From NCBI RefSeq assembly GCF_050632385.1, contig NZ_CP192599.1, forward strand, positions 1,612,001 through 1,676,000: a stretch of 64,000 nucleotides of DNA. Reading direction: 5' to 3'. Shown here in pieces: positions 52,174-60,127 of this stretch (its first letter is position 1; every line of letters begins with the position of its first letter). The notes under the pieces were generated by a model that saw only the letters and a list, made by a program, of their open reading frames with translations, was not told where the DNA came from and searched no databases. The stretch comes from Humitalea sp050632385. Its GTDB lineage: Bacteria; Pseudomonadota; Alphaproteobacteria; Acetobacterales; Acetobacteraceae. The position numbers and the translations under genes were made by a program.

Positions 52174-53187
52174 GCGCCAGAGCCCTTTCGCCGCGAGCCA
52201 GTCCTGCACCAGCGCCGCCACCGCATCGCCGTTGCGGTCCATCATCAGCATGTGGCTATTGCCGCTGATGCCGCGGCTCGGCAGGTCCACGTCATCGACT
52301 GTGCCACCGGCCTCCCGCACCGCCGCGGAAAAGCGCCTTGCATTGGTGCGGATCACCGACCAGCGTGGATCGGCGTCCACGTAGTCGCCGTAGACCAGCA
52401 GTTGCGGAATGTCTTTCACCCGCGCCGCTTCGGCGACCACGCCGGTGCCGGCGGGTTCGATCAGCACGAGTGCGCGGAACAGATCCGGCCGCTGTTGCGC
52501 GACCTGCCAGGCGAAGGCGCCGCCCTGGCTATGCGCGATGACCACGCTCGGCCCCACCCGTTCCAGCAGCGCGATATAGGCCGCGATCACATCGGCATCG
52601 GTGTCGAGATACCGCGCCACGACCTGCCGCATGAAGGACATGTAGTTGTCCGGCGTCGCGGGGAACTGGTTGCCCGGCAGCAAGGTGCCGCGTGCGAAGG
52701 ACCCGGCGCCATCGCCGATGCGAAACCGCTCCCATGGGTTGGAGGTCGGCAAGTGCAGCGGCGCCGCCCAGATCTCGGGCGACATTGCCGCCCCGCTGCG
52801 GCCGCGTTCGACGGCATCGGTGACATAGGTCGCCCAACCGCGACGGACAAAGAACTGCTGCCAGCCCTCACGTCCATCGGGCGTGGTTTCCCAGGTGACG
52901 CCGGTCAGGTAGGCGCCGTGCCAGAGCATCAGCGGCGCCGTCCCGCGCTGCGGACTCGGCACCATGAATTGCGCATACATCTGGCCGACGACATGGCCGC
53001 CATTCGGGTCGATGCGCAGCGGCGCCCCGCCCACGGTCGGCAGATACTCGCGCACCGGCCGACCCGACAATTCCACCACCCGTCCGCCGACATGGAAGGA
53101 GCCGAAATTTTCCAAGGTGATCGGGCCCGTGGTCTGGGCCGCGAGCGGTGTGGCGATCAGCAGTGCCGCCAGGATTGTCCTGAACAT
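52171..53187 (-). CDS. Exported alpha/beta-hydrolase (esterase)
   Basis: A 338-residue secreted alpha/beta-hydrolase. The signal peptide MFRTILAALLIATPLAAQ is followed by an N-terminal beta region, the oxyanion-hole area MLWHGAYLTGVTWE, the nucleophile elbow VIAHSQGGAFA (Ser near residue 220), an acidic residue in VYGDYVDADPRW, and a catalytic histidine in GISGNSHMLMMD. It is probably a periplasmic esterase or lipase-like enzyme; the substrate is unknown. ATG 53187 follows GGAGGAAGACACAC. Its stop codon lies in the right end of the palindromic element. Confidence 0.9.
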   Translation of the reverse strand: MFRTILAALLIATPLAAQTTGPITLENFGSFHVGGRVVELSGRPVREYLPTVGGAPLRIDPNGGHVVGQMYAQFMVPSPQRGTAPLMLWHGAYLTGVTWETTPDGREGWQQFFVRRGWATYVTDAVERGRSGAAMSPEIWAAPLHLPTSNPWERFRIGDGAGSFARGTLLPGNQFPATPDNYMSFMRQVVARYLDTDADVIAAYIALLERVGPSVVIAHSQGGAFAWQVAQQRPDLFRALVLIEPAGTGVVAEAARVKDIPQLLVYGDYVDADPRWSVIRTNARRFSAAVREAGGTVDDVDLPSRGISGNSHMLMMDRNGDAVAALVQDWLAAKGLWR

Positions 53188-53246
53188 GTGTGTCTTCCTC
53201 CGATTGGCCGCATCTTGTCAGACGTGGCCAATCGGGGAAGCGTCAG

Positions 53247-55418
53247 TCAGCGCTTTTCCAGCAGGGCCCCCAGGCTGCCCGCCAGCAGCGCCAGCCCCTG
53301 CGCGCCGGCGGCGGACAGGATGCTTTCCGGGTGGAACTGCACCGCGGCGACCGGCAGGCTCGCGTGTTCGACCGCCATGGGGATGCCGTCCTCCTCGGTC
53401 GCCATGGTGACGGTCAGGCTGTTCGGCATCGCCTCGGGCGCGCCGAACAGGGAATGGTAGCGCCCGACGGTCAGATGGCTCGGCAACCCGCCAAAGAACC
53501 GCCCGGGCTGCAGCACGCGGATGGTCGATGGCTTGCCATGCACGGGCGTCGGCAATTGCCCGAGCGTGCCGCCGAAATGCTCCACGATCCCTTGCAGCCC
53601 CAGGCAGACGCCAAACACCGCCACGTTCTTGCCCAGCGCCGCATCGATGGTTTCCGACAGGCCGAAATCCGTGGGCTTGCCGGGGCCGGGCGACAGCACG
53701 ACCAGGTCCGGCGCATGGCCATTGGTCAGCCGCGCCCGCACGGCCGGCGCGCGCAGGACTTCGACGCTGGCGCCGGTCTGGCGCAGGTAGTCGGCCAGGG
53801 TATGGACGAAGCTGTCCTCGTGGTCGGCCAGCAGCACGCGCTTGCCGGCCAGGGGCTTCGCGCCACTGCCCGCCGCCGCCTTCTGCGGCGCCGCGGCATT
53901 GATGACGGCATCGAGCAGCGCCGAGGCCTTCAGCCCGCATTCCGCATCCTCGGCGGCCGGGTCGCTGTCATGCAGCAGGGTCGCGCCGGCGCGCACTTGC
54001 GCGACGCCATCCTTCAGCCGCGCGGTGCGCAGGGTCAGCCCGGTGTTCAGCGCGCCGTCGAAACCCAGCCAGCCGATCGCGCCGCCGTACCAGAGGCGCG
54101 GGGTCTTCTCCATCTTCTCGACAAAGCGCATCGCCCAGACCTTGGGCGCCCCGGTGACCGTCACCGCCCAGGCATGGGTCAGGAAGGCATCCAGCGCGTC
54201 GAAGCCGTCGCGCAGGGTGCCCTCGACATGATCGACGGTGTGGTAGAGCCGCGGCGTCGCCTCCACCTGGCGCCGCGCGATCACGCGCACGCTGCCGGGT
54301 TCGCAGATGCGCGCCTTGTCGTTGCGATCGACGTCGGTGCACATCGTCAACTCGGCTTCGTCCTTGTCCGAGTTCAGCAGCATCTTCAGTCGCGCCGCAT
54401 CCTCCAGCGCATCGCCGCCGCGCGAGATGGTGCCGGAGATCGGGCAGGTTTCGACCCGCTTGCCCTGGACGCGCACATACATCTCGGGGCTGGCCGACAC
54501 GAGGAATTCGCCGTCGCCGAGGTTCATCAGCGCGCCATAGGGTGCCGGGTTGCGGGCGCGCAGGCGTCGGAAGACCTCGCCCGGCTGCACGGGGCAGGGG
54601 CGGGCAAAGGTCTGGCTCAGCACCGCCTCGAACAGATCGCCGCAGGCAAAGCGTTCCTGCGCCGCGCGGACATTGGCCTGGTAGGCTTCGGGCGAATGGT
54701 CGCGAACAGGCGGCAACACGACGGGCGGTGTCGGGTCGTAGGGGGCCGGAACCTGCGGGCGTTCCATGCCGACCGTGCCGCGCGGGCCATACCAGAAGTC
54801 GTAGTCGTAGCGGGTCGCTTCCTCCCGCCGGTGGTCCACCACCAGGATGGTGTCGGGCAGATAGAGCACCGCGTCGCGCTGGTCGGGCGCGCGGGGGCGG
54901 ACCAGGTCGCAGGGTTCGAACTGGAACACCAGATCGTAGCCAAAGGCTCCGTAGAAGCCGAGGTGATGGTCGTCCTGGGCGCCAAAGGCCGCCATGGCGG
55001 CGCGCAGCACTGTGAAGGCCGTCGGGCGGCGGGACCGCATTTCCTCGGCATCATCGACCGGGGCAGGGGCGGGGTGGGCGACCAGGCACGCGGCATCGGG
55101 GCCGGTCTGGACTGTGACCAGCGGGTCGGCGCGCAGTGCGGCCTCAATCGCCGCGACCAGCACGGCGCCGCGCGGGGTCAGCGCCTCGAACGTGACCTCC
55201 AGCCCGCGCACCGTCGCGGCCAGCGGCGGGTCGGAAAAGCCGATGTCCCAGCGGGTGTAACGATCGGGCTGTTCGAAGGAGGAGGCGAAGAGTGCCCCGC
55301 GCCGGGCCTCGATCTCACCAATCAGGGGTTCGGCGGCATCGGGATAGGCAACGCGGGTCGCGCGTCGCATCACGGCGATGCCGGCGGCGGTGCGGTAGGT
55401 GACGGAGGTTTCAGACAT
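53247..55418 (-). CDS. trpEG: Anthranilate synthase, fused components I and II
   Basis: A 723-residue fusion of TrpE (residues 1-510) and the TrpG glutamine amidotransferase (525-723), which makes anthranilate from chorismate and glutamine, the first step of tryptophan synthesis. TrpE shows GYDLVFQFEP, SASPEMYVRV, CPISGTISRGGD and the AVTVTGAPKVWAM-AGATLLHDSDPAAEDAE segments. TrpG shows DHEDSFVHTLADYL, GVCLGLQGIVEHFGG with the catalytic cysteine, and VQFHPES with the catalytic histidine. The fused arrangement is typical of rhizobia and Azospirillum. ATG 55418 is preceded by a trpL leader peptide and an attenuator hairpin, so it is regulated by tryptophan supply. Confidence 0.96.
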   Translation of the reverse strand: MSETSVTYRTAAGIAVMRRATRVAYPDAAEPLIGEIEARRGALFASSFEQPDRYTRWDIGFSDPPLAATVRGLEVTFEALTPRGAVLVAAIEAALRADPLVTVQTGPDAACLVAHPAPAPVDDAEEMRSRRPTAFTVLRAAMAAFGAQDDHHLGFYGAFGYDLVFQFEPCDLVRPRAPDQRDAVLYLPDTILVVDHRREEATRYDYDFWYGPRGTVGMERPQVPAPYDPTPPVVLPPVRDHSPEAYQANVRAAQERFACGDLFEAVLSQTFARPCPVQPGEVFRRLRARNPAPYGALMNLGDGEFLVSASPEMYVRVQGKRVETCPISGTISRGGDALEDAARLKMLLNSDKDEAELTMCTDVDRNDKARICEPGSVRVIARRQVEATPRLYHTVDHVEGTLRDGFDALDAFLTHAWAVTVTGAPKVWAMRFVEKMEKTPRLWYGGAIGWLGFDGALNTGLTLRTARLKDGVAQVRAGATLLHDSDPAAEDAECGLKASALLDAVINAAAPQKAAAGSGAKPLAGKRVLLADHEDSFVHTLADYLRQTGASVEVLRAPAVRARLTNGHAPDLVVLSPGPGKPTDFGLSETIDAALGKNVAVFGVCLGLQGIVEHFGGTLGQLPTPVHGKPSTIRVLQPGRFFGGLPSHLTVGRYHSLFGAPEAMPNSLTVTMATEEDGIPMAVEHASLPVAAVQFHPESILSAAGAQGLALLAGSLGALLEKR

Positions 55419-55474
55419 GGGTCGCAGGATCCTGAAGCAGAGGGGGGATCGCGCGGACGGAGAAAACTGACAAG

Positions 55475-55495
55475 GCCGCCCGCGGAGGGGGCGGC
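55475..55495 (-). terminator. trp attenuator hairpin upstream of trpEG
   Basis: On the minus strand GCCGCCC (55495-55489) pairs perfectly with GGGCGGC (55481-55475) across a seven-base loop and is followed by CTTGTCAGTTTTCTCC, a T-rich though interrupted tail. It lies 12 bases after the trpL stop and 57 bases before trpEG. A competing partner for its first arm, GGGTGGC, lies inside the trpL coding region (55531-55525), just downstream of the three Trp codons, giving a plausible antiterminator. Confidence 0.78.
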
Positions 55496-55506
55496 GGGGC
55501 TAAACG

Positions 55507-55578
55507 CTAAACGCGCGTGCCCAGGCCACCCGGAAGGGGCCAACGCCAACGCCAGAGGGTGCGGGGCAGGGTGGTCAT
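55507..55578 (-). CDS. trpL: trp leader peptide (TrpL), 23 residues with three Trp codons
   Basis: ATG 55578 opens a 23-codon frame, MTTLPRTLWRWRWPLPGG plus LGTRV, with Trp at positions 9, 11 and 13, ending in TAG directly before the attenuator hairpin of trpEG. Ribosome stalling at the Trp codons when charged tRNA-Trp is scarce would favour the antiterminator. Arginine codons alternate with the Trp codons, unlike the WWW run of Sinorhizobium TrpL. There is no Shine-Dalgarno; the promoter spacing suggests that the mRNA begins at or next to this ATG, as known for Sinorhizobium trpL. Confidence 0.9.
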   Translation of the reverse strand: MTTLPRTLWRWRWPLPGGLGTRV

Positions 55579-55584
55579 GACGAC

Positions 55585-55614
55585 AACCTGCGGCGCTGGC
55601 AGGGCGCCTGTCAA
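55585..55614 (-). promoter_or_regulatory. Putative trpL-trpEG promoter
   Basis: A perfect TTGACA (55614-55609) is followed after 18 bases by CAGGTT (55590-55585), a weak -10 element. Seven bases further is position 55578, the A of the trpL start codon, so transcription would start at the ATG and give a leaderless mRNA. The -35 match is strong; the -10 match is poor, so the assignment depends mostly on position. Confidence 0.5.
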
Positions 55615-55690
55615 CCGGGTGACCAGGCGCCGCTTGCACGGGGGGCGCCGGCGCGGCATGTGATGGACGACCCAGCCGGAGACGTTCGCC

Positions 55691-56890
55691 ATGTCGACTG
55701 CCACCCGCCGCACGCTGATGGCGACCGCCATCGCCGCCCCCTTCATCGCCCCCCGTGCCGGCTGGACCCAGGCGGGCACCGTAAAAATCGGCATCCTGCA
55801 GCCGATGACCGGCGGGCTGTCGCAGGATGGCGAATACGGCAAGATCGGCGCCGAGATCGCGATCCGCGAGATCAATGAGGCCGGCGGCATCCGCGGCTTG
55901 CGCATCGACCCCGTCTTCGGCGACGCCCGCAGCACACCCGAGGGCGGCGTGGCCGAGGTGGAGCGCATGCAGGCCGAGGGCGTCGTCGGCGTCGTCGGCG
56001 GCTTCGCCAGCCCGATCTGCCTCGCGGCCAGCCAGGCGGCGTCGCGCTACGACCTGCCCTATATCGTCGATGTCGGCGTCGCCGATACCATCGTCACCCG
56101 CGGCCTGCGCAATACCTTCCGTTTTGGCCCGGGCTTCGGGATGGTGACCCAGAAGGCGCTGGAAAACCTGGTCGCGCTGAACGATGCCGCCGGCAAGCCC
56201 GCCCGCACCGTGGTGCTGGTGCATGAGGACGGGCTTTTTGGGACGGGCCTGGCCCGGTTGATGAACACCGAACTGCCCAAGCTCGGGTTCCAGGTGCTGG
56301 AGACGATCCCACATCCATCCCCGTCGCGCGACATGAGCAATGTGGCGCTGCGCATCCGCGCGCTGAACCCGGACCTCGTGATCCCCTCGTCCTACTACGC
56401 CGAATTCGTGCTGCTGGCGCAGACCATGCAGCAGCGCCGGATCCGGCCGAAGGGCGTCTATGCTGTGCTGAACGGCGCCGCGTCCAACTTCCGCTTCGTG
56501 CGCGAATTCCCCGATGCCGCGCAGGCCGTCATGGACTGCAACCACTGGGCCGACCCCCGCAAGCCGGCGACGGCCCGCGTGCGTGCGGCGGTCGAGGCGA
56601 TGGGGCGGTTCTGGCTCTACAACGTCGCGCTGAACTATTCCGCCGTGCAGTTGATGGCCGATGCGCTGGAACGCGCCGGCCGCCCCGACCGGAATGCCGT
56701 GATCGAGGCGCTGGCCGCGACCGGCCCCGAGTTCACCAAGCACATCATGCCCTATGGCCCGACCCGCTTCGTCAATGGCCAGAACCAGTCGGGCGCACCG
56801 GTCAATACCCAGGTGCAGGGTGGCGACATCAAGGTGATCTTCCCCAACGATTTTGCCGACGCCCGGCCGATCTTTCCCGTGACCGGCTGA
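55691..56890 (+). CDS. Branched-chain-type ABC transporter substrate-binding protein
   Basis: A 399-residue type I periplasmic binding protein of the LivK/AmiC/UrtA class. The signal peptide MSTATRRTLMATAIAAPFIA (Arg-Arg motif) precedes TVKIGILQPMTGGLSQDGEY and AIREINEAGGIRGLRIDPVF. The ligand-pocket segment is GVVGGFASPICLAASQAASR, and later RTVVLVHEDGLFGTG and NPDLVIPSSYYAEFVLL. It is first in an ABC operon followed by hydantoinase subunits, so its ligand may be a hydantoin, amide or ureido compound rather than a branched-chain amino acid. ATG 55691 follows GGAGACGTTCGCC. It is divergent from trpL-trpEG. Confidence 0.93.
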   Translation: MSTATRRTLMATAIAAPFIAPRAGWTQAGTVKIGILQPMTGGLSQDGEYGKIGAEIAIREINEAGGIRGLRIDPVFGDARSTPEGGVAEVERMQAEGVVGVVGGFASPICLAASQAASRYDLPYIVDVGVADTIVTRGLRNTFRFGPGFGMVTQKALENLVALNDAAGKPARTVVLVHEDGLFGTGLARLMNTELPKLGFQVLETIPHPSPSRDMSNVALRIRALNPDLVIPSSYYAEFVLLAQTMQQRRIRPKGVYAVLNGAASNFRFVREFPDAAQAVMDCNHWADPRKPATARVRAAVEAMGRFWLYNVALNYSAVQLMADALERAGRPDRNAVIEALAATGPEFTKHIMPYGPTRFVNGQNQSGAPVNTQVQGGDIKVIFPNDFADARPIFPVTG

Positions 56891-56896
56891 TCCGGC

Positions 56897-57775
56897 TTGG
56901 CCTCCTACCCGCTGGAGATCGTGGCGGAGGTCGTGCTGAACGGCCTGTTGACCGGCAGCGTCTACGGGCTGGTCGCACTCGGCCTGACGCTGGTCTATGG
57001 CGTGCTGCACATCATCAACTTCGCCCATGGCGCGCTGCTGACGGCCGCCATGTTCGGCGTCTTCGTGCTGCACGAAGCGTTTGGGATCGATCCCTACTGG
57101 GCCCTGCCGGTGCTGGTGCCGGTCTTCTTCGGCTTCGGCTATCTGCTGCAACGGCTGGTGATCGGCCCGGCGGCACGGGGGGATGACAGCAATATCCTGC
57201 TGGTGACCCTGGGCCTGTCGATCGTGCTGGAAAACCTGATGCTGGCGGTGTTCCGGTCGGACACGCGCAGCGTCCGCATCCCGCTGGCGAACGAGATGCT
57301 GGAATGGGGACCGATGCTGATTCCCGCGCCGCGCGCGATCGGCTTCGTCGTCGCCTGCCTGGTGGCGCTGCTGCTGTTCCTGTTCCTGGCACGTAGTTCC
57401 ACTGGTCGCGCGATCCGCGCGGTCGCCAAGGAACGCACCGGCGCCACGCTGGTCGGCATCGATGTCGCGCATATCTACGCGATCACCTTTGGCATCGGCA
57501 CCGCATGCCTTGCGGTCGCCGCCTGCCTGTTGCTGCCGTCTTTCTATGTGAACCCCCGCGTGGGAAATGCCTTCGTGCTGGTGGCCTTCACCATCGTCGT
57601 GCTGGGGGGCATGGGCTCGGTGCCGGGGGCCTTGCTGGGCGGCTTGTTCATCGGCGTGGTGGAAAGCCTGTCCGGACTGTATCTCGGCGAATCCCTCGGC
57701 CAGATCGGCATTTTTGCCATCTTCATCCTGGTGCTGCTGGTGCGGCCGACCGGGTTGTTCGGCGCGCGCGCATGA
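56897..57775 (+). CDS. LivH-type ABC transporter permease
   Basis: A 292-residue inner-membrane permease with about eight helices. LNGLLTGSVYGLVALGLTLV and GVLHIINFAHGALL are the diagnostic LivH segments, and VLGGMGSVPGALLGGLFIGV is the EAA-like coupling region near the C-terminus. It pairs with the LivM-type protein to form the channel. The start is TTG 56897, six bases after the binding-protein stop; no ATG precedes the conserved N-terminus. The stop overlaps the livM ATG (ATGA). Confidence 0.92.
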   Translation: MASYPLEIVAEVVLNGLLTGSVYGLVALGLTLVYGVLHIINFAHGALLTAAMFGVFVLHEAFGIDPYWALPVLVPVFFGFGYLLQRLVIGPAARGDDSNILLVTLGLSIVLENLMLAVFRSDTRSVRIPLANEMLEWGPMLIPAPRAIGFVVACLVALLLFLFLARSSTGRAIRAVAKERTGATLVGIDVAHIYAITFGIGTACLAVAACLLLPSFYVNPRVGNAFVLVAFTIVVLGGMGSVPGALLGGLFIGVVESLSGLYLGESLGQIGIFAIFILVLLVRPTGLFGARA

Positions 57776-58686
57776 AGCCCATCCTGCTCTTCGCTGCCAT
57801 CGCGGCGCTGCTGCCGGTCTTCGTGACTGCCAACACGGTGCTGAACTTCGCTGTCTTCACCCTGATTGTGGCCTTGGCGGCGCAGGGGTGGAACATCCTG
57901 GGCGGCTTTGGCGGGCAGTATTCCTTCGGCCATGCGGCCTTCTTCGGCACTGGCGCCTATGCCGTCGCGATCCTGCAAATCCGCTACGGCGTGAACCCCT
58001 ATGCCGCCTTCGCCGTAGGCATCGCGCTGGGCGCCATCGTCGGTGCGGCGATCGGGGCGATGGCCTTTCGCGCGGGGTTGCGCGGATCGTATTTTGCCCT
58101 GGTGACCCTGGCCTTTGCGGAAGTTTTTCGTGTGCTGGCGAATAGTTCCGCTTTTACGGGCGGCGCAGCGGGATTGCTGATCCCGCTGGATGTGCGGCCC
58201 GAGAACTTCCAGTTCGCCTCGCGCGCCGGGTTCTACTGGATCGGGCTGGGGCTGGTGGTCGCGACGCTGCTGTTGTCGCTGTGGTTGTCGCGGTCGCGGC
58301 TTGGCGCGCAATTGGTGGCGGTGCGGGAGAATGAATCCGCCGCCCGCGCGCTCGGCGTGAACGTGCTTGCCGTGAAACTCCGCGCCATCGCGCTATCGGC
58401 GGCGGTGACCGCGGCGGCGGGCGGGTTCTACGCGCAATACTTCCTCTACATCGACAGCAGCATCGCCTATGGCACCTGGATCTCGGTCGAGGCGTTGCTC
58501 GCCCCCATCATCGGCGGCGCCGGCACCGTCTTCGGCCCGGTCATGGGCGCGATCCTGCTGCATGCTCTGGGCGAGGTGACGCGCCACCTCTTCGGCCGCA
58601 TCCCCGGCGTCGATTTGATGCTGTTCGGCGTCGTGCTGATTCTCGTCGTGCGCTACCCACCCCGCAACCTGTGGCGGCGCACATGA
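57772..58686 (+). CDS. LivM-type ABC transporter permease
   Basis: A 304-residue permease with about nine helices. NILGGFGGQYSFGHAAFFGT is the LivM hallmark. RGSYFALVTLAFAEVFRVLA and SRLGAQLVAVRENESAARAL with GVNVLAVKL form the cytoplasmic loop that docks on the ATPases, and IIGGAGTVFGPVMGAILL is the last conserved membrane stretch. ATG 57772 overlaps the livH stop, and the next ATPase gene overlaps its stop, so the importer subunits are translationally coupled. Confidence 0.93.
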   Translation: MKPILLFAAIAALLPVFVTANTVLNFAVFTLIVALAAQGWNILGGFGGQYSFGHAAFFGTGAYAVAILQIRYGVNPYAAFAVGIALGAIVGAAIGAMAFRAGLRGSYFALVTLAFAEVFRVLANSSAFTGGAAGLLIPLDVRPENFQFASRAGFYWIGLGLVVATLLLSLWLSRSRLGAQLVAVRENESAARALGVNVLAVKLRAIALSAAVTAAAGGFYAQYFLYIDSSIAYGTWISVEALLAPIIGGAGTVFGPVMGAILLHALGEVTRHLFGRIPGVDLMLFGVVLILVVRYPPRNLWRRT

Positions 58687-59420
58687 TCCTGGATGTGCAG
58701 GGGGCGACGAAGCGATTTGGTGGGTTGCTGGCGGTGGATGCCGCGTCCTTTACGGTCGCCAAAAGTTCGATCACCGGGCTGATCGGCCCGAATGGCGCCG
58801 GCAAGACCACCTTATTCGCGATGATCGCGGGTTTCGAAACGCCGACCGCCGGGCGCGTGATCTTCGACGGCCGCGACGTGACCGGCCGCACCGCGCATTT
58901 GCTGGCACGCGACGGGCTCGCACGGACCTTCCAGATCGTGCAGCCTTTTGCTGGCCTGTCGGTGCGCGAAAACATCGCTGTCGGCGCCTTCCTGCGCCAC
59001 CCGCGCCGTGCCGATGCGCTGGCTGCCGCCGATGCCGTCGCCACGCGCGTCGGCCTGGCGCCGATGCTGGACAAGCAGGCATCCTCCCTGACCGTCGCCG
59101 GGCGCAAGCGGCTGGAACTGGCCCGCGCGCTCGCGACCGAACCACGGCTGATCCTGCTGGACGAAGTCCTCGCCGGGCTGAACCCCTCCGAAATCCGCGA
59201 CATCATTCCGGTCATCCGCGGCATCCGTGACGGCGGCGTGACGGTGCTGATGATCGAGCATGTGATGCAGGCGGTGATGAACCTCTGCGAAGCCGTGCAT
59301 GTCCTGGCCCAGGGCCGCATCATCGCCGCAGGCTCCCCGGCCGCTGTCGTGCGCGACCCCGCCGTGATCGAGGCCTACCTCGGCCGCGGTGCCGCCCAGA
59401 AGCTGGCCGCGAATGGCTGA
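58683..59420 (+). CDS. LivG-type ABC transporter ATPase
   Basis: A 245-residue ATPase. Walker A is LIGPNGAGKTTLFAMIAGFE, the Q-loop region GLARTFQIVQPFAGLSVREN, and Walker B RLILLDEVLAGLNPSE, followed by the H-loop MIEHVMQAVM. The signature motif is unusual: SSLTVAGRKRLELARALA, where LivG proteins normally have LSYGQQRR, so the first Gly and Gln are replaced by Val-Ala-Gly-Arg. Function is probably retained, since some LivG proteins vary here. ATG 58683 overlaps the livM stop as ATGA. Confidence 0.92.
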   Translation: MILDVQGATKRFGGLLAVDAASFTVAKSSITGLIGPNGAGKTTLFAMIAGFETPTAGRVIFDGRDVTGRTAHLLARDGLARTFQIVQPFAGLSVRENIAVGAFLRHPRRADALAAADAVATRVGLAPMLDKQASSLTVAGRKRLELARALATEPRLILLDEVLAGLNPSEIRDIIPVIRGIRDGGVTVLMIEHVMQAVMNLCEAVHVLAQGRIIAAGSPAAVVRDPAVIEAYLGRGAAQKLAANG

Positions 59421-60126
59421 GCCCATCCTCTCCGTGCGCGGCATCGTCGCGGGCTACGGCGGCACCTCGGTGCTGGCGGGCGTGGACCTCGACGTCGCGG
59501 AGGGCGGGATCGTCGCCGTGCTCGGCAGCAATGGCGCGGGCAAGACCACCTTGAACATGGTGCTGTCCGGCATCGTCCGCGCGCGCGCCGGCACCGTCCA
59601 TTTCGCGGGCGCGCCCATCACCGGCGCCAGCCCCGCCGCCATCGTCGCCGCCGGCCTGGTGCAGGTGCCGGAGGGTCGAAAGATCTTCCCCAACCTGTCG
59701 GTGCGGGAGAACCTGGACCTCGGCTGCTATCGCCGCGCCGGCGCGCGCCGCCGCGAAAACCTGGCCCGCGTGATGGACACCTTTCCCCGCCTGCGCGAAC
59801 GCGCCGGGCAATCCGCCGGCACGCTATCGGGTGGCGAACAGCAGATGCTCGCGATCGGGCGCGGCATGATGGCCGAACCGCGCCTGATGATCCTCGATGA
59901 ACCCTCGCTGGGCTTGTCCCCCTTGCTGGTTGAGGAGATGTTCGCCCTGATCCGGCGGCTGAATGGGCAGGGCATGACCATCCTGCTGGTGGAACAGAAT
60001 GTCGCGCAGTCGCTGGATATCGCCGACGCCGCGCATGTGCTGGAACAGGGGCGCTTCGTGCTGTCAGGTACGGCGGCGGATGTGCGTGCCGATGCGGGCC
60101 TGGCCCGCGCGTATTTAGGAATGTGA
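59413..60126 (+). CDS. LivF-type ABC transporter ATPase
   Basis: A 237-residue ATPase partner of the LivG-type protein. Walker A is LGSNGAGKTTLNMVLSGI, GLVQVPEGRKIFPNLSVREN is the LivF-specific Q-loop region, the signature LSGGEQQMLAIGRGMM is canonical, and Walker B is LMILDEPSLGLSP, with LLVEQNVAQSLDIAD as the H-loop region and YLGM at the end. ATG 59413 lies inside the last eight bases of the preceding gene. The hydantoinase B gene starts one base after its stop. Confidence 0.94.
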   Translation: MAEPILSVRGIVAGYGGTSVLAGVDLDVAEGGIVAVLGSNGAGKTTLNMVLSGIVRARAGTVHFAGAPITGASPAAIVAAGLVQVPEGRKIFPNLSVRENLDLGCYRRAGARRRENLARVMDTFPRLRERAGQSAGTLSGGEQQMLAIGRGMMAEPRLMILDEPSLGLSPLLVEEMFALIRRLNGQGMTILLVEQNVAQSLDIADAAHVLEQGRFVLSGTAADVRADAGLARAYLGM

Positions 60127-60127
60127 A

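Noticed and set aside
51895..52174. Two small ORFs (81 and 64 codons) on opposite strands inside the palindromic element
   Set aside because: Their translations resemble each other (GKIKRGA and APLFILP words) only because the DNA is an inverted repeat; neither has a ribosome site or family.
53190..55580. 796-codon plus-strand frame opposite trpEG
   Set aside because: Pure antisense shadow of a clear anthranilate synthase; no ribosome site and no recognisable domain.
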